Positions 1-7,001 of a DNA stretch of 64,000 bases are shown piece by piece. Within the stretch, counting starts at the first letter, position 1. Every line of letters starts with the position of its first letter. The stretch covers positions 1 to 64,000 of the forward strand of contig NZ_LT607413.1 of the NCBI RefSeq assembly GCF_900091495.1. The letters run 5' to 3'. The notes under the pieces are model-generated. The model saw only the letters and a program-made list of their open reading frames with translations, was not told the DNA's origin and made no database searches. Origin of the DNA: Micromonospora echinospora (GTDB taxonomy: Bacteria; Actinomycetota; Actinomycetes; Mycobacteriales; Micromonosporaceae). The position numbers and the translations under genes were made by a program.

Positions 1-2
1 AC

Positions 3-146
3 GTCGACCCGGCCGAGCCCCGCCCGGACGGCGCGGGGTGCTGCGGGGTGGGTGCGGTGGCTGACTTCCTGCTCACTGTCCTGCTACTACTGTCCGCCGT
101 TGCGCTCGGCGCGGTGCTCATGTCGGCGCTGCTGGGCGACGACTGA
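3..146 (+). CDS. small membrane protein, 5' end uncertain (element)
   Basis: An open frame runs from the left edge to TGA at 144-146. GTG codons at 48 and 57 are possible starts, so the protein may be only 29-32 residues. It holds one hydrophobic segment (FLLTVLLLLSAVALGAVLM) followed by an acidic tail ending GDD, so a single-pass membrane peptide is likely. I recognise no family. A hairpin follows at 159-201, then the polymerase remnant. Small one-TM proteins are frequent in phage and integrative-element early regions, but no function can be assigned. The true start may lie outside the window. Confidence 0.4.
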   Translation, partial: VDPAEPRPDGAGCCGVGAVADFLLTVLLLLSAVALGAVLMSALLGDD

Positions 147-158
147 CCCACCCGACCC

Positions 159-201
159 GCTGAAGGGCCGTCACTCCACACCGGAGCGGCGGCCCTTCAG
201 C
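159..201 (+). terminator. hairpin between small TM gene and polymerase remnant
   Basis: Perfect 12-bp arms (GCTGAAGGGCCG at 159-170, its complement at 190-201) flank a 19-nt loop. There is no T run. Only 23 bp separate it from the polymerase start, leaving no room for a promoter, so it may act as an attenuator or processing site rather than a full stop. Confidence 0.5.
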
Positions 202-224
202 CGTACCCGAAAGGAGGCGTCCGA

Positions 225-2068
225 GTGCTGACCCTGACGCATTCCGTCGGCGGGACGACCGTCGGCATTCACTTCCCCGAGCGGGCCGAGGACATGGACG
301 GCTTCCGGGCCTTCCTGGCGGGCGGGGACAAGGTTCTCGCCTTTGACACGAGGCACCGGCTTGGACATCTTCAGCCCGGGCACCGGCTGCGCTTGGCGCA
401 GTTCGGCAACGGGCGCGAGGCGTGGGTCTTGCGGACGGACATGTTCGCCGCCGAGGCCGCCGCCGCGCTGCGGCAGCCCGGCCGTACGTCATGCACAATG
501 CGCCGTTCGACCTGCTGACCGTCGATCGGCACCTGGGCGTACGGCTCGAAGAGCTGGGCGGGCGCACGTTCGACACGCGCGTCCTGGCTCACCTGCTCGA
601 CCCGCGCTCGCCGCAGGAAGGCGGGATCGGGCTCGGCCTGAAGCCGCTCAGCGCGGTCTACGTCGACCCGGACGCCCCGGACACGCAGGACGGCTTGACG
701 GCGGTGTTCCGCTCGCTCGGCCTGACGAAGGCGACCGGCTGGGCGGGTATCCCGATCGATCAGGAAACTACGTCCGGTACGCGGGGCTCGACGTGATCCT
801 GACTCACCGGCTTCCGCGAGCTGGGGCCGATGGTCCGGGACGTCGGGCTCGACCACCTGTCGAAGTTCGAGCATCACCTTCAGGTACTCCTCGCGATCCT
901 TCAGCGTCGCGGGTTCCGGCTGGACGTGCCCTACGTGGAACGGCTGCGCGCGGACTTGCTCGCCGAGGCCGAGGAGTTTAAACGGGTCGCCCGCCGGTAC
1001 GGCGTCCGAGAACGTGAACAGCACCGCCCAGGTCGCCGCCGCGCTGGCCGCGATGGGCGAGACGATGAACGAGCGGACGGCGTCCGGGCCCCGAAGGTCG
1101 ACAAGGGGTGTTGTTGCCGCTGGCGGACCTCTCGCTCGGCTGGGAACGGCTGGACGTCCGGACGCCGAACCCGCTGGCCGACGCGGTGGTCCGCAGCAAG
1201 CGGGCCGAGAAGTGGGCGACCGCGTACGCGGGAAGCCTTCCTCGATCTGCGCGACGCGGACGACCGGCTTCATCCGATGATCGGGGCGCTTCAGGCCCGG
1301 ACGGCGCGCATGTCGATCAGCCGGCCCCCGCTTCAGCAACTTCCGTCGTCCGACTGGCGGGTCCGGCGGGCGTTCGTCGCGGACCCGGGGCAAACGATCA
1401 TCGCGGCCCGACTATCAGGCGGTTGAAATGCGGGTTCTCGCCGCGCTGGCGGACGTCAAGAAGATGAAGGAGGCGATCCTAGCCGGCGAGGACCTTCACA
1501 CCTTCACAGCGCGCTTGGCGCTCGGCGAAGAGGTCTGGGCCTCGCTGACGGGGCCGGAGAAGAAGCGCTTCCGGAAGCTCTTCAAGGGCGCGGGCTTCGG
1601 GAAGGTCTACGGCGGCGGGCTACCACGCTGGCCCGACAGACCGGCTCGACGGTCGAGGCTATGAAGCGGGTTATCGCGCAGTACGACGCGGTTTACCCCG
1701 AAATCAAGCGCTACTCCCGCCGGCTGATGGAGCGGGCCGAGTTCGGCCGCCGCGAGGTCGTGACCCCGTCCGGGCGGCATCTGCCGCTCGACCGGGACCG
1801 GCTCTACGCGGCGACGAACTACGTCGTCCAGAGCACCGCCCGCGACCTGCTCGCACAGGCGGTCGTGGACATCTTCGCCGCCGGCCTCGGGGACCACCTG
1901 CTACTCCCCGTACATGACGAGCTGATCGCCCAGGCCCCGACAGCGGACGCCGAGGAGGTTATCCGGGAGATCGGGCGGGCGATGGAGTCGACCTTCTACG
2001 GCGTCCGGATCGAGTCCGACCCGGACGTCTACGGGCGAGCTGGGGCCACGGCTACGGCTGCGCCGTGA
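225..2068 (+). pseudogene. family A DNA polymerase with 3'-5' exonuclease domain, multiply frameshifted
   Basis: A strong RBS (aaaggagg) precedes GTG 225. Reading through all three frames recovers a phage-type Pol I. The exonuclease motifs are VLAFDT then TGLDIFSPG (Exo I), HNAPFDLL (Exo II, ~500) and YAGLDVILTHRL (Exo III, ~780). Polymerase motif A is DYQAVEMR (1409-1432), motif B KGAGFGKVYGGG (~1590-1620) and motif C PVHDEL (~1908-1925). Spacing between motifs is normal, so no large piece is lost. The correct frame changes about eleven times by one base, with no in-frame stop inside any segment. Unless these are sequence errors it cannot make polymerase. It would replicate the element's DNA. 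The neighbouring genes are intact. Confidence 0.85.
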
Positions 2069-2134
2069 AGGACGGACTTGCACGGTCCGCACGGACCATC
2101 CGAGGAAGCACGGCGTTGCACACGCCTGACGATC

Positions 2135-2150
2135 TCGAACACATGTACGA
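2135..2150. promoter_or_regulatory. SOS (LexA) box-like site
   Basis: TCGAACACATGTACGA matches the actinobacterial LexA box TCGAAC-N4-GTTCGA at 11 of 12 fixed positions. It lies 28 bp upstream of the GTG at 2178 in the only non-coding gap before that gene, where an operator would act. LexA binding is inferred. Confidence 0.5.
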
Positions 2151-2177
2151 TTCACCTCCTCACGAAGGGGCGCGACC

Positions 2178-2537
2178 GTGAAACCGGCTGATCTTGACAT
2201 CGATCGTGACGTAACTCGCATCGGGGACCTTGTCGACGCGATGCGTGCTGAGCTGGACGCCCTCGCGGCTGTCCTACCTGCGGCTATTGACGCACAGTGG
2301 ACGACGCCGCCCGTCCCCCGTCCGAGGGAAGACACGGCCGAACGGGTGAAGGGCGAGCGGTCCGAACCGACCGCGTCCGTAGCACTCGATCCGGATCGCT
2401 TGCGGCTGCGTGAGCAGGTAGTACGCTCGGCCCGAATACTTGCCGGTGGGAATACCGCGCTGAGGCAAGTACGGGCCGGCGTCGAGAAGGCGTTGACGCC
2501 GTGGCAGGAAGAAGGCAACGGGGATGAGCGACGGTAA
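2178..2537 (+). CDS. hypothetical phage-like protein
   Basis: 119 residues from GTG 2178 (RBS-like aagggg 10 bp upstream). The N-terminal half is predicted helical, with an alternating acidic/hydrophobic pattern (IGDLVDAMRAELDALAAVL). The centre is Pro/Glu-rich and the C-terminal half again charged and helical. I see no catalytic motif. It resembles the short orphan proteins of actinophage early regions, but I cannot name its family. It overlaps the next gene by 14 bp, so the two form an operon, which begins just after an SOS-box-like site and may therefore be induced by DNA damage. Confidence 0.6.
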   Translation: MKPADLDIDRDVTRIGDLVDAMRAELDALAAVLPAAIDAQWTTPPVPRPREDTAERVKGERSEPTASVALDPDRLRLREQVVRSARILAGGNTALRQVRAGVEKALTPWQEEGNGDERR

Positions 2538-2895
2538 GCGAGCCTCGCGGGAAGGGGTCCCGTTGGCGGGACTGGCCGGACTGGCTGGTCGCCGCGTCTA
2601 CCTTCTCGGGTCCGCCGCTGGCACCCCTGCCGAGCGGTCGCGGCGCTTCAGCGCCGTCGCCTGCGCGCTGGCGGGCGCGGGCTTCGACGTCGTTATGCCC
2701 GGGTGGACGCACCCCGAGACGCAGAACGCCGACGACCTACTCTCCGTAGTGGACGACGACGTGTCGGCCCTCGCCTCGGCGGACGTGGTCGTCGCGCTTC
2801 CCGGGTCCGAGAGCCTTTGGGAGTACACGATGGCGGGGCTGCTCGGGGTGCCGGTCGTACCGTCAGTCGAATGCACTCTTCTTAGGTCAGCCTGA
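2524..2895 (+). CDS. DUF4406 / nucleoside deoxyribosyltransferase-like protein
   Basis: 123 residues with a Rossmann-like pattern. An early strand ending in a glycine turn (RRVYLLGSAAGTP) is followed by a helix (RRFSAVACALAGAGFDVVMPGW). A DDDVSALASADVVVALPGSE segment and the closing WEYTMAGLLGVPVV match the DUF4406 and nucleoside 2-deoxyribosyltransferase-like layout, in which a small residue and a Glu in the 'S..E...A..lG.pv' stretch contact the nucleotide. Phages use such proteins in nucleotide salvage; the substrate here is unknown. The start overlaps the preceding gene. The stop codon lies in a palindrome resembling an iron box, followed by a strong terminator. Confidence 0.65.
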   Translation: MSDGKRASREGVPLAGLAGLAGRRVYLLGSAAGTPAERSRRFSAVACALAGAGFDVVMPGWTHPETQNADDLLSVVDDDVSALASADVVVALPGSESLWEYTMAGLLGVPVVPSVECTLLRSA

Positions 2896-2900
2896 CCTAA
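2882..2900. promoter_or_regulatory. IdeR/DtxR iron-box-like palindrome
   Basis: TTAGGTCAGCCTGACCTAA has 9-bp arms around one central base and differs from the IdeR/DtxR consensus TTAGGTTAGSCTAACCTAA only at the symmetric positions 7 and 13. It overlaps the stop codon of the DUF4406-like gene and sits just before a terminator, an odd place for an operator. The nearest downstream gene begins at 3133. Confidence 0.35.
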
Positions 2901-2911
2901 CCAGCGGAAAC

Positions 2912-2940
2912 GAGGCCCCGGGGTGTCCCCTCGGGGCCTC
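2912..2940 (+). terminator. rho-independent-type hairpin
   Basis: The arms GAGGCCCC(G) and (C)GGGGCCTC close a short loop 17 bp after the DUF4406-like gene, followed by ttcg. It separates this operon from the sigma-factor operon. Confidence 0.75.
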
Positions 2941-3020
2941 TTCGCGTCTTCCGGGTGGGGCCCCCTCGTCCGTCCAGACAGGACGCTTCCTCGATCAGCT
3001 CAGGCCATCCCGCAACTCTT

Positions 3021-3040
3021 TGCGCTAAACGCTTTGCGCA
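3021..3040. promoter_or_regulatory. element operator copy 1
   Basis: TGCGCTAAACGCTTTGCGCA is the first of five near-identical 20-bp inverted repeats in the element. It lies 93 bp upstream of the sigma-like gene at 3133. A TTGCGC hexamer at 3020 could be a -35 element, so a bound repressor would cover the promoter. A related half-palindromic stretch (ttaacgtgcttaa) follows at 3041-3053. Confidence 0.65.
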
Positions 3041-3132
3041 TTAACGTGCTTAACGCGCGGTAACTCGCACACCCGTTCGATTGCTGGCCGGCGCTCACCG
3101 GCAGACCTCTCACGCCCTTTGGAGGCATCGTT

Positions 3133-3906
3133 ATGTCCGCTTTCGCTCGTATCGACACCATGTGGGACGCCCCGGTCGAGCACATCGCGACCGCCGCCGA
3201 GGAGGTCGAGCTGATCGCCGCCGCCGGGGCCGGCGACGAGGACGCCCTTCTGCGCCTGTTCGCCAGCTACGTCCCGCACCTGTGCCAGGCCGTCGGGGCG
3301 TACACGAAGGTGCTCCCGCTGGACGACGCCCGTCAGGCCGCTTTCCTCGGCCTGGTCTCCGCTGTCCGGGCCTTCGACCCGGCGCAGTCCGACCGCCTGG
3401 TCAGCGTCATCCGACAGCACGCGCACGCCGAGCTGTCGGCCGCCGCCCAGGCCGCCGGGACCGGCTTCACCGTGCCGAGCCGCACTGTGGAGCGGTTTTT
3501 CGGCATCCTGGCGAAGGCCGGGAACGACGTCGCCGAGGCCGCGAAGATCGCCCCCGCGTACGAGATGACGGCGGACACCTTCTACTCCGTCCTCGGCGCG
3601 GTGACGGCCGGCGCGTCGCTCGAAACCGCGCTGGAAGCCCGTGGGGACGCCGTCTTCGGGAACGTGGTCGCCCCGCGTGAGATCGCCGACGCCGAGGACC
3701 GCGTCCTCGTCGAGTTGGCCTTCCGCGCAGTCGACGACTTCGAGCGGGACGTCTGCCGGTTGGCCTACGGCTTCAGCGACTTTGACCCGGTGCCGGACGC
3801 CGAGATCGGCCACCGGCTCGGGAAGTTCTCCCGGCTGAAGATTCAGCGCACGCGGACGCGGGCCCTGGGCAAGATGCGCTCGGCCCTGGGTGCGCTAAAC
3901 GCTTAG
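3133..3906 (+). CDS. sigma-70-family-like protein (phage-type)
   Basis: 257 residues from ATG 3133. Residues ~25-100 resemble sigma region 2. They carry an acidic helix (GAGDEDALLRLFASYV), then DARQAAFLGLVSAVRAFDP, equivalent to the core-binding 'DL.QeG.iGLi.Av.kFDp' stretch, then a helix like the -10-recognition segment. The C-terminal 70 residues (DRVLVELAF...RTRALGKMRSAL) are arranged like a diverged region 4, ending in a basic helix. It may direct RNA polymerase to the element's own promoters. It heads an operon with three further genes. Its last codons (ALNA-stop) lie inside operator copy 2. The sigma function is inferred from pattern, not from a close match. Confidence 0.6.
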   Translation: MSAFARIDTMWDAPVEHIATAAEEVELIAAAGAGDEDALLRLFASYVPHLCQAVGAYTKVLPLDDARQAAFLGLVSAVRAFDPAQSDRLVSVIRQHAHAELSAAAQAAGTGFTVPSRTVERFFGILAKAGNDVAEAAKIAPAYEMTADTFYSVLGAVTAGASLETALEARGDAVFGNVVAPREIADAEDRVLVELAFRAVDDFERDVCRLAYGFSDFDPVPDAEIGHRLGKFSRLKIQRTRTRALGKMRSALGALNA

Positions 3907-3910
3907 CGCT
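3891..3910. promoter_or_regulatory. element operator copy 2
   Basis: TGCGCTAAACGCTTAGCGCT is a second copy of the 20-bp inverted repeat, overlapping the stop codon (TAG 3904-3906) of the sigma-like gene. No -10-like hexamer is obvious downstream, so this copy may work as a roadblock (stoperator) or control the weak gap promoter before 3997. Confidence 0.6.
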
Positions 3911-3996
3911 GAAAGGGGGCGAGGAATTTCTGAACACCTCGCCCCCACCCGGCGCATAGGTCCGGCAAGCAACCCCCAACCTGAAAGGCACCGACC

Positions 3997-4164
3997 GTGG
4001 ACTTCTTCGAGACCGACGCCGTCCGTCTGCCCGCCGCCCCCGAGGGCCGCGACGAGTACGAGGCGCTTCCGTTCGAGTTCCGCGACGAGCTGGACGACGC
4101 CTTCGCGGACGACCTGCGGGCCGCCGTGACCGGCCTGCCGGCCCGGCCCGGGACGCTGCGCTGA
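3997..4164 (+). CDS. small acidic hypothetical protein
   Basis: 55 residues from GTG 3997, with gaaagg at 3983 as RBS. It is strongly acidic (FFETDAV, RDEYEAL, DELDDAFADDL) with no Cys, no TM segment and no family I know. Its stop overlaps the next ATG (TGATG), showing translational coupling inside the operon that runs from the sigma-like gene to the ECF-like gene. Small acidic proteins beside sigma factors sometimes act as anti-sigma or polymerase-binding factors; here that is only a suggestion. Confidence 0.55.
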   Translation: MDFFETDAVRLPAAPEGRDEYEALPFEFRDELDDAFADDLRAAVTGLPARPGTLR

Positions 4165-4319
4165 TGTTCGCCCGCCTGCGGGCCCGCTTCGCCGAGTGGC
4201 GCGAGGCGGGCCGGGTGCCGGACGGCTGGGAGACCCCCGAGGGTCAGGCCGCGCTTGCCCGCATCCTGCGCGAGACCACCGCCGAGCGGAAGCGGCCCGC
4301 CCCCGAGGAGTCCCCGTGA
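4164..4319 (+). CDS. small basic hypothetical protein
   Basis: 51 residues from ATG 4164, coupled to the gene before it by a TGATG overlap and to the gene after it by a GTGA overlap at 4316. The sequence is charged and helical (ARLRARFAEWREAGRVPDGW, then AALARILRETTAERKR). It has no recognisable family. The tight packing in a four-gene unit argues that it is a real gene despite its size. Confidence 0.55.
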   Translation: MFARLRARFAEWREAGRVPDGWETPEGQAALARILRETTAERKRPAPEESP

Positions 4320-4891
4320 CTGCCCCGGCCGACCACGTCACCCGCCTTGATCCGCTGATCCGCATCATGTCGGCCGAGCGGGTTCCACCCGCCCTGCGCG
4401 ACGACGCCGAGCAGGAAGCCCGGATCGCGGTCTGGACGGTCGCCACGGCGCACGCCGACGACCCCCGCCCGCTCGGGCCCCTCCTGACGACGGTCGCCCG
4501 GCGGGCGGTCCGGGCGGTCGCCGTGGGACGACCCATGACCGGCGAGGAGGGGCGTCGCGGCGTCGAGCGCGACCCGTTACGGGCGGGCCGGCTGGTCGAG
4601 TTGGACACGGAGCGCGACGACGCCCCGCAGGGTGACCACGCGGAAGCTGTCGCTCTGCGGGTCTCGGTGGCTCGGGCCCTCGCCGACCTGGCCCCTTGGG
4701 AACGTGCCTACGTGGTCGGGCGCTTCCTCGAAGACCGTCCGGTCGCCGAGGTCGCGGCGGACCTCGGCATGTCGCCTACCGGGCTCGCGAATGCCTGGTC
4801 CCGACGGCTGCGTCCTGCGCTCGCCGAGGCATTATCGCCCCTGGTCAGCGCGGGTGCGCAGACCCGGAGTTGCGCTAAACGCTTTGCGTAA
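4316..4891 (+). CDS. ECF-like sigma factor
   Basis: 191 residues from GTG 4316, chosen over upstream in-frame starts because it makes the usual 4-bp overlap with the preceding stop. The region 2-like part is LRDDAEQEARIAVWTVATAH. A Pro/Gly linker follows, then a clear region 4: ALADLAPWERAYVVGRFLED, then VAEVAADLGMSPTGLANAWSRRL, a helix-turn-helix of the type that reads the -35 element. It is therefore a small two-domain sigma factor or sigma-like regulator. Its last residues (CAKRFA) are encoded by operator copy 3. It probably serves late or self-activating transcription of the element. Confidence 0.6.
   Translation: MTAPADHVTRLDPLIRIMSAERVPPALRDDAEQEARIAVWTVATAHADDPRPLGPLLTTVARRAVRAVAVGRPMTGEEGRRGVERDPLRAGRLVELDTERDDAPQGDHAEAVALRVSVARALADLAPWERAYVVGRFLEDRPVAEVAADLGMSPTGLANAWSRRLRPALAEALSPLVSAGAQTRSCAKRFA
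4871..4890. promoter_or_regulatory. element operator copy 3 with promoter
   Basis: TGCGCTAAACGCTTTGCGTA overlaps the end of the ECF-like gene. TTGCGC at 4870-4875, an 18-bp spacer and TAGACT at 4894-4899 form a promoter-like unit that the palindrome would cover. CGTTTACACG follows at 4901-4910, then an RBS and the SprT-like gene at 4936. Confidence 0.65.
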
Positions 4892-4935
4892 CCTAGACTC
4901 CGTTTACACGCTTCGCCGAACCGAAGGAGCACGAA

Positions 4936-6054
4936 ATGACCGCCACCCCGACCCGCGCCACCTACAAGGGCCACGGCAAGCCGGAAACCCTGATCCTCTT
5001 CGGTATCTACGCGAAGCCGAACGCCGTCGGCGTTCCGGTCCGGGTGGTGAAGGGGCGGTGCGGGAACCGGTTCATCTCCCTGGAGACCGGGGAGCAGGTA
5101 GAGGGCCTGGGCGTGGCGGGCAAGTTCTGGGCCGCCCCGATCGAGGAGACCGAGACCGTCGAGCCGGCCCCGGCCGTCGAGCCCGCCCCGGCCGATGTGA
5201 ACCCGCTTCGGCCCGCGCCCGGCTCGGGCTCGGCCAACTGTGCGGCGCACGGGCCGCTGTGCCCGCACCCGGCTAAGTGTGCCCCGGGGGTCCGGCACCT
5301 GACGAAGACGGGCGTCCCGCATCGAACGGTGTGCGGAGAGGTTGCGGCCAACGTGCCCGTTACCGCGTTGCCGCGAAAGGCCACCTGCCCGAAGTGCGTC
5401 GCCCCCAACTCGGCGAACCTGGTCGCCGAGGTCGCCCCCGCCTCGGCCCCGGCGGTCCCGGCCGAGACGATCGCGACCCGCGAAGCCTGGCTCGTTGGCG
5501 CGGTCGACGCCCTTCGCCCGATCTTCGCCGAGCACAGCGCGACCGTCCCGGCGGTCCGGGTGTCGGTCGGATGGCCGGGGGTGTCGAGCCGGAAGGGCCT
5601 GACGAAGGTCATCGGCCAGTGCTGGGCGTCCCACGTCACGGCGGATAAGACCCCGCAGGTCTTCATCTCGCCCGTCCTGGGCGACGCCGGTCAGGTGCTC
5701 GAAACCCTCGTGCACGAGCTGATCCACGCGTGGGACGACTGCAAGTCGGGCCACAAGGGCGACTTCGCGAAGCTGGCAAAGCGGATTGGCCTGACCGGGA
5801 AGATGACGGCCACGGTCGCGGGCGACGAGCTGAAGGCGAAGCTCGCCGAGATCGCCGGCCACCTCGGCGAGTACCCGCACGCGAAGCTGTCCGCCCCGGG
5901 GCGCAACGGCCAGGGCGAGAAGAAGCAGACCACGCGGATGATCAAGTGCCTTTGCGCCTGCGAGTACACCGCCCGGACCACGCGGAAGTGGTTGGAGGAG
6001 GTTGGGGCCCCGATCTGCCCGCGCTGCAAGGTCGAGATGGAAATCTGCGCCTGA
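4936..6054 (+). CDS. SprT-like zinc metalloprotease domain protein
   Basis: 372 residues from ATG 4936 with GAAGGAG ahead of it. The N-terminal part (1-70) may be a small beta domain. Residues ~75-180 are low complexity (PAPAVEPAP) with a Cys/His cluster (CAAHGPLCPHPAKC, then CPKC). The SprT-like core carries VHELIHAWDD at about 259-268 (HExxH zinc site) with a third zinc ligand in GHKGDF (~273). A C-terminal CLCAC...CPRC zinc ribbon closes it, as in Spartan/SprT proteins. These act in or near DNA, for example on DNA-protein crosslinks. Actinophages often carry SprT-like genes. It is alone in its transcription unit, behind operator copy 3. Confidence 0.75.
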   Translation: MTATPTRATYKGHGKPETLILFGIYAKPNAVGVPVRVVKGRCGNRFISLETGEQVEGLGVAGKFWAAPIEETETVEPAPAVEPAPADVNPLRPAPGSGSANCAAHGPLCPHPAKCAPGVRHLTKTGVPHRTVCGEVAANVPVTALPRKATCPKCVAPNSANLVAEVAPASAPAVPAETIATREAWLVGAVDALRPIFAEHSATVPAVRVSVGWPGVSSRKGLTKVIGQCWASHVTADKTPQVFISPVLGDAGQVLETLVHELIHAWDDCKSGHKGDFAKLAKRIGLTGKMTATVAGDELKAKLAEIAGHLGEYPHAKLSAPGRNGQGEKKQTTRMIKCLCACEYTARTTRKWLEEVGAPICPRCKVEMEICA

Positions 6055-6086
6055 CCCCGCGCCCCGTCGACCCCGGCGGGGCGCAC

Positions 6087-6096
6087 CGTTTACACG
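6087..6096 (+). promoter_or_regulatory. repeated CGTTTACACG motif
   Basis: CGTTTACACG lies 16 bp upstream of ATG 6112. The same ten bases occur at 4901-4910 and 8866-8875, and the first nine (CGTTTACAC) at 6927-6935. Three of the four lie just upstream of an RBS and start codon. It is probably part of the element's promoter or 5' leader. No 20-bp operator accompanies this copy. Confidence 0.45.
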
Positions 6097-6111
6097 CCTA
6101 AGGAGATTTCG

Positions 6112-6627
6112 ATGGAGACGACGACCGTGGGCAAGCTGACCGTAGGGGCGCGGGTCCTGGTCACGATGGACCCACATGCCCCGACGGCCTTCGCCAGCGA
6201 CCCGGCCACCGCCCGCGCGGCCGAGGTCGTGGCGGAACCCGAGAAGGTCGGTCGCCGCCGGCTGATCCGGACCGACCTGGGCGACATCGAGGCGGGCCCG
6301 ACGACGAAGGTCGTCCTCGCCCCGGCCGAGCCCGAGCAGACCCCGGAGACGGCCCCTGAGCCCGCCGAGGACGCCGTCCCGGCCCCGGCTGGTCTGGTGA
6401 CCGCGACGGCCACGGTCGACGCTGCGGGCCGGCTGACGGCCGAGAGCGTCGTCCGGGTGGGCGGTGCCAAAGCGCCGGTCCCGACGGAGGTCGACGGCCC
6501 CGCCGGCAAGATCGCCCCGGTGCGGTTGGTCGCTGCCCTGGCGGCGCTCGGGTACGAGCCCGTCGGCCGCTGGGCACCCGGCGCGGGCAACTATGTGGAG
6601 TGCCAGGTCCGTCCGCTTCACCCGTAA
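6112..6627 (+). CDS. hypothetical element protein
   Basis: 171 residues, ATG 6112 with AAGGAG 8 bp upstream. The N-terminal 65 residues look like a small beta barrel (VGKLTVGARVLVTMDP, then RRLIRTDLGDIEAGPTTKVV). A Pro/Glu/Ala linker (~66-95) follows, then a C-terminal segment (KIAPVRLVAALAALGYEPV) that may be a small helical domain. I recognise no family. The same linker style (PAPAVEPAP) occurs in the SprT-like protein and the DUF2637-like protein, so the element's genes seem to share an origin. Confidence 0.55.
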   Translation: METTTVGKLTVGARVLVTMDPHAPTAFASDPATARAAEVVAEPEKVGRRRLIRTDLGDIEAGPTTKVVLAPAEPEQTPETAPEPAEDAVPAPAGLVTATATVDAAGRLTAESVVRVGGAKAPVPTEVDGPAGKIAPVRLVAALAALGYEPVGRWAPGAGNYVECQVRPLHP

Positions 6628-6661
6628 CCGCGTCCCGCTCCCTAGACGATTGTGAGCAGAA

Positions 6662-6886
6662 ATGGCCGACACCCGGTTCCGCATGGTTGGCACGGTTCAC
6701 GGCGTGGAGTCCTGCCCGGGGGTGTGGCAGGTCGTCCAGGGGTCCGAGTTCGAGCGAGGCCCGGACACCGTCGTTCAGGGTAAGCCGATCGGTTACCGCG
6801 TCGTTGTCGTCAAGTTGGTGTGTAGCGCCCAGGCGAACCACACGACTGCCGACTTCTACTACCCCGATCTCTTCCCCGCCACCTGA
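6662..6886 (+). CDS. small hypothetical protein
   Basis: 74 residues from ATG 6662, 35 bp after the previous gene. The RBS is weak (gagcagaa). The composition is that of a compact beta protein (FRMVGTVHGV, GVWQVVQGSEF, YRVVVVKLVC) ending in a polar DFYYPDLFPAT tail. I know no family for it. It belongs to the same transcription unit as the 6112 gene and is followed at once by a terminator hairpin. Confidence 0.45.
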   Translation: MADTRFRMVGTVHGVESCPGVWQVVQGSEFERGPDTVVQGKPIGYRVVVVKLVCSAQANHTTADFYYPDLFPAT

Positions 6887-6893
6887 CCCCCTC

Positions 6894-6928
6894 CGCCCCG
6901 TGACCTGGGATTTCCCGGGCACGGGGCG
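6894..6928 (+). terminator. terminator hairpin
   Basis: CGCCCCGTG at 6894-6902 pairs with CACGGGGCG at 6920-6928, and the inner bases cctggga/tcccggg extend the stem. It ends the 6112-6886 unit. TTTAC follows directly. Confidence 0.65.
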
Positions 6929-6936
6929 TTTACACT

Positions 6937-6956
6937 TGCGCTAAACGTTTAGCGCA
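6937..6956. promoter_or_regulatory. element operator copy 4, perfect palindrome
   Basis: TGCGCTAAACGTTTAGCGCA equals its own reverse complement over all 20 bases and is the best copy of the family. TTGCGC at 6936 and TCTACT at 6960-6965, with an 18-bp spacer, form a weak promoter pattern 36 bp before the start of the 7002 gene. Confidence 0.7.
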
Positions 6957-7001
6957 TGCTCTACTTGACCTGCAAGCGCGAGACCGCCGAAGGAGTGCCG
7001 A

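Noticed and set aside
225..2068. Programmed frameshifting or introns in the polymerase
   Set aside because: About eleven one-base changes at no common slippery site, with no intron-like insert between motifs, do not fit a programmed event.
4196..4316. Longer N-terminus for the ECF-like sigma factor
   Set aside because: The extra codons overlap the well-formed small gene at 4164-4319 and add only Arg/Pro-rich sequence; GTG 4316 gives the usual 4-bp overlap.
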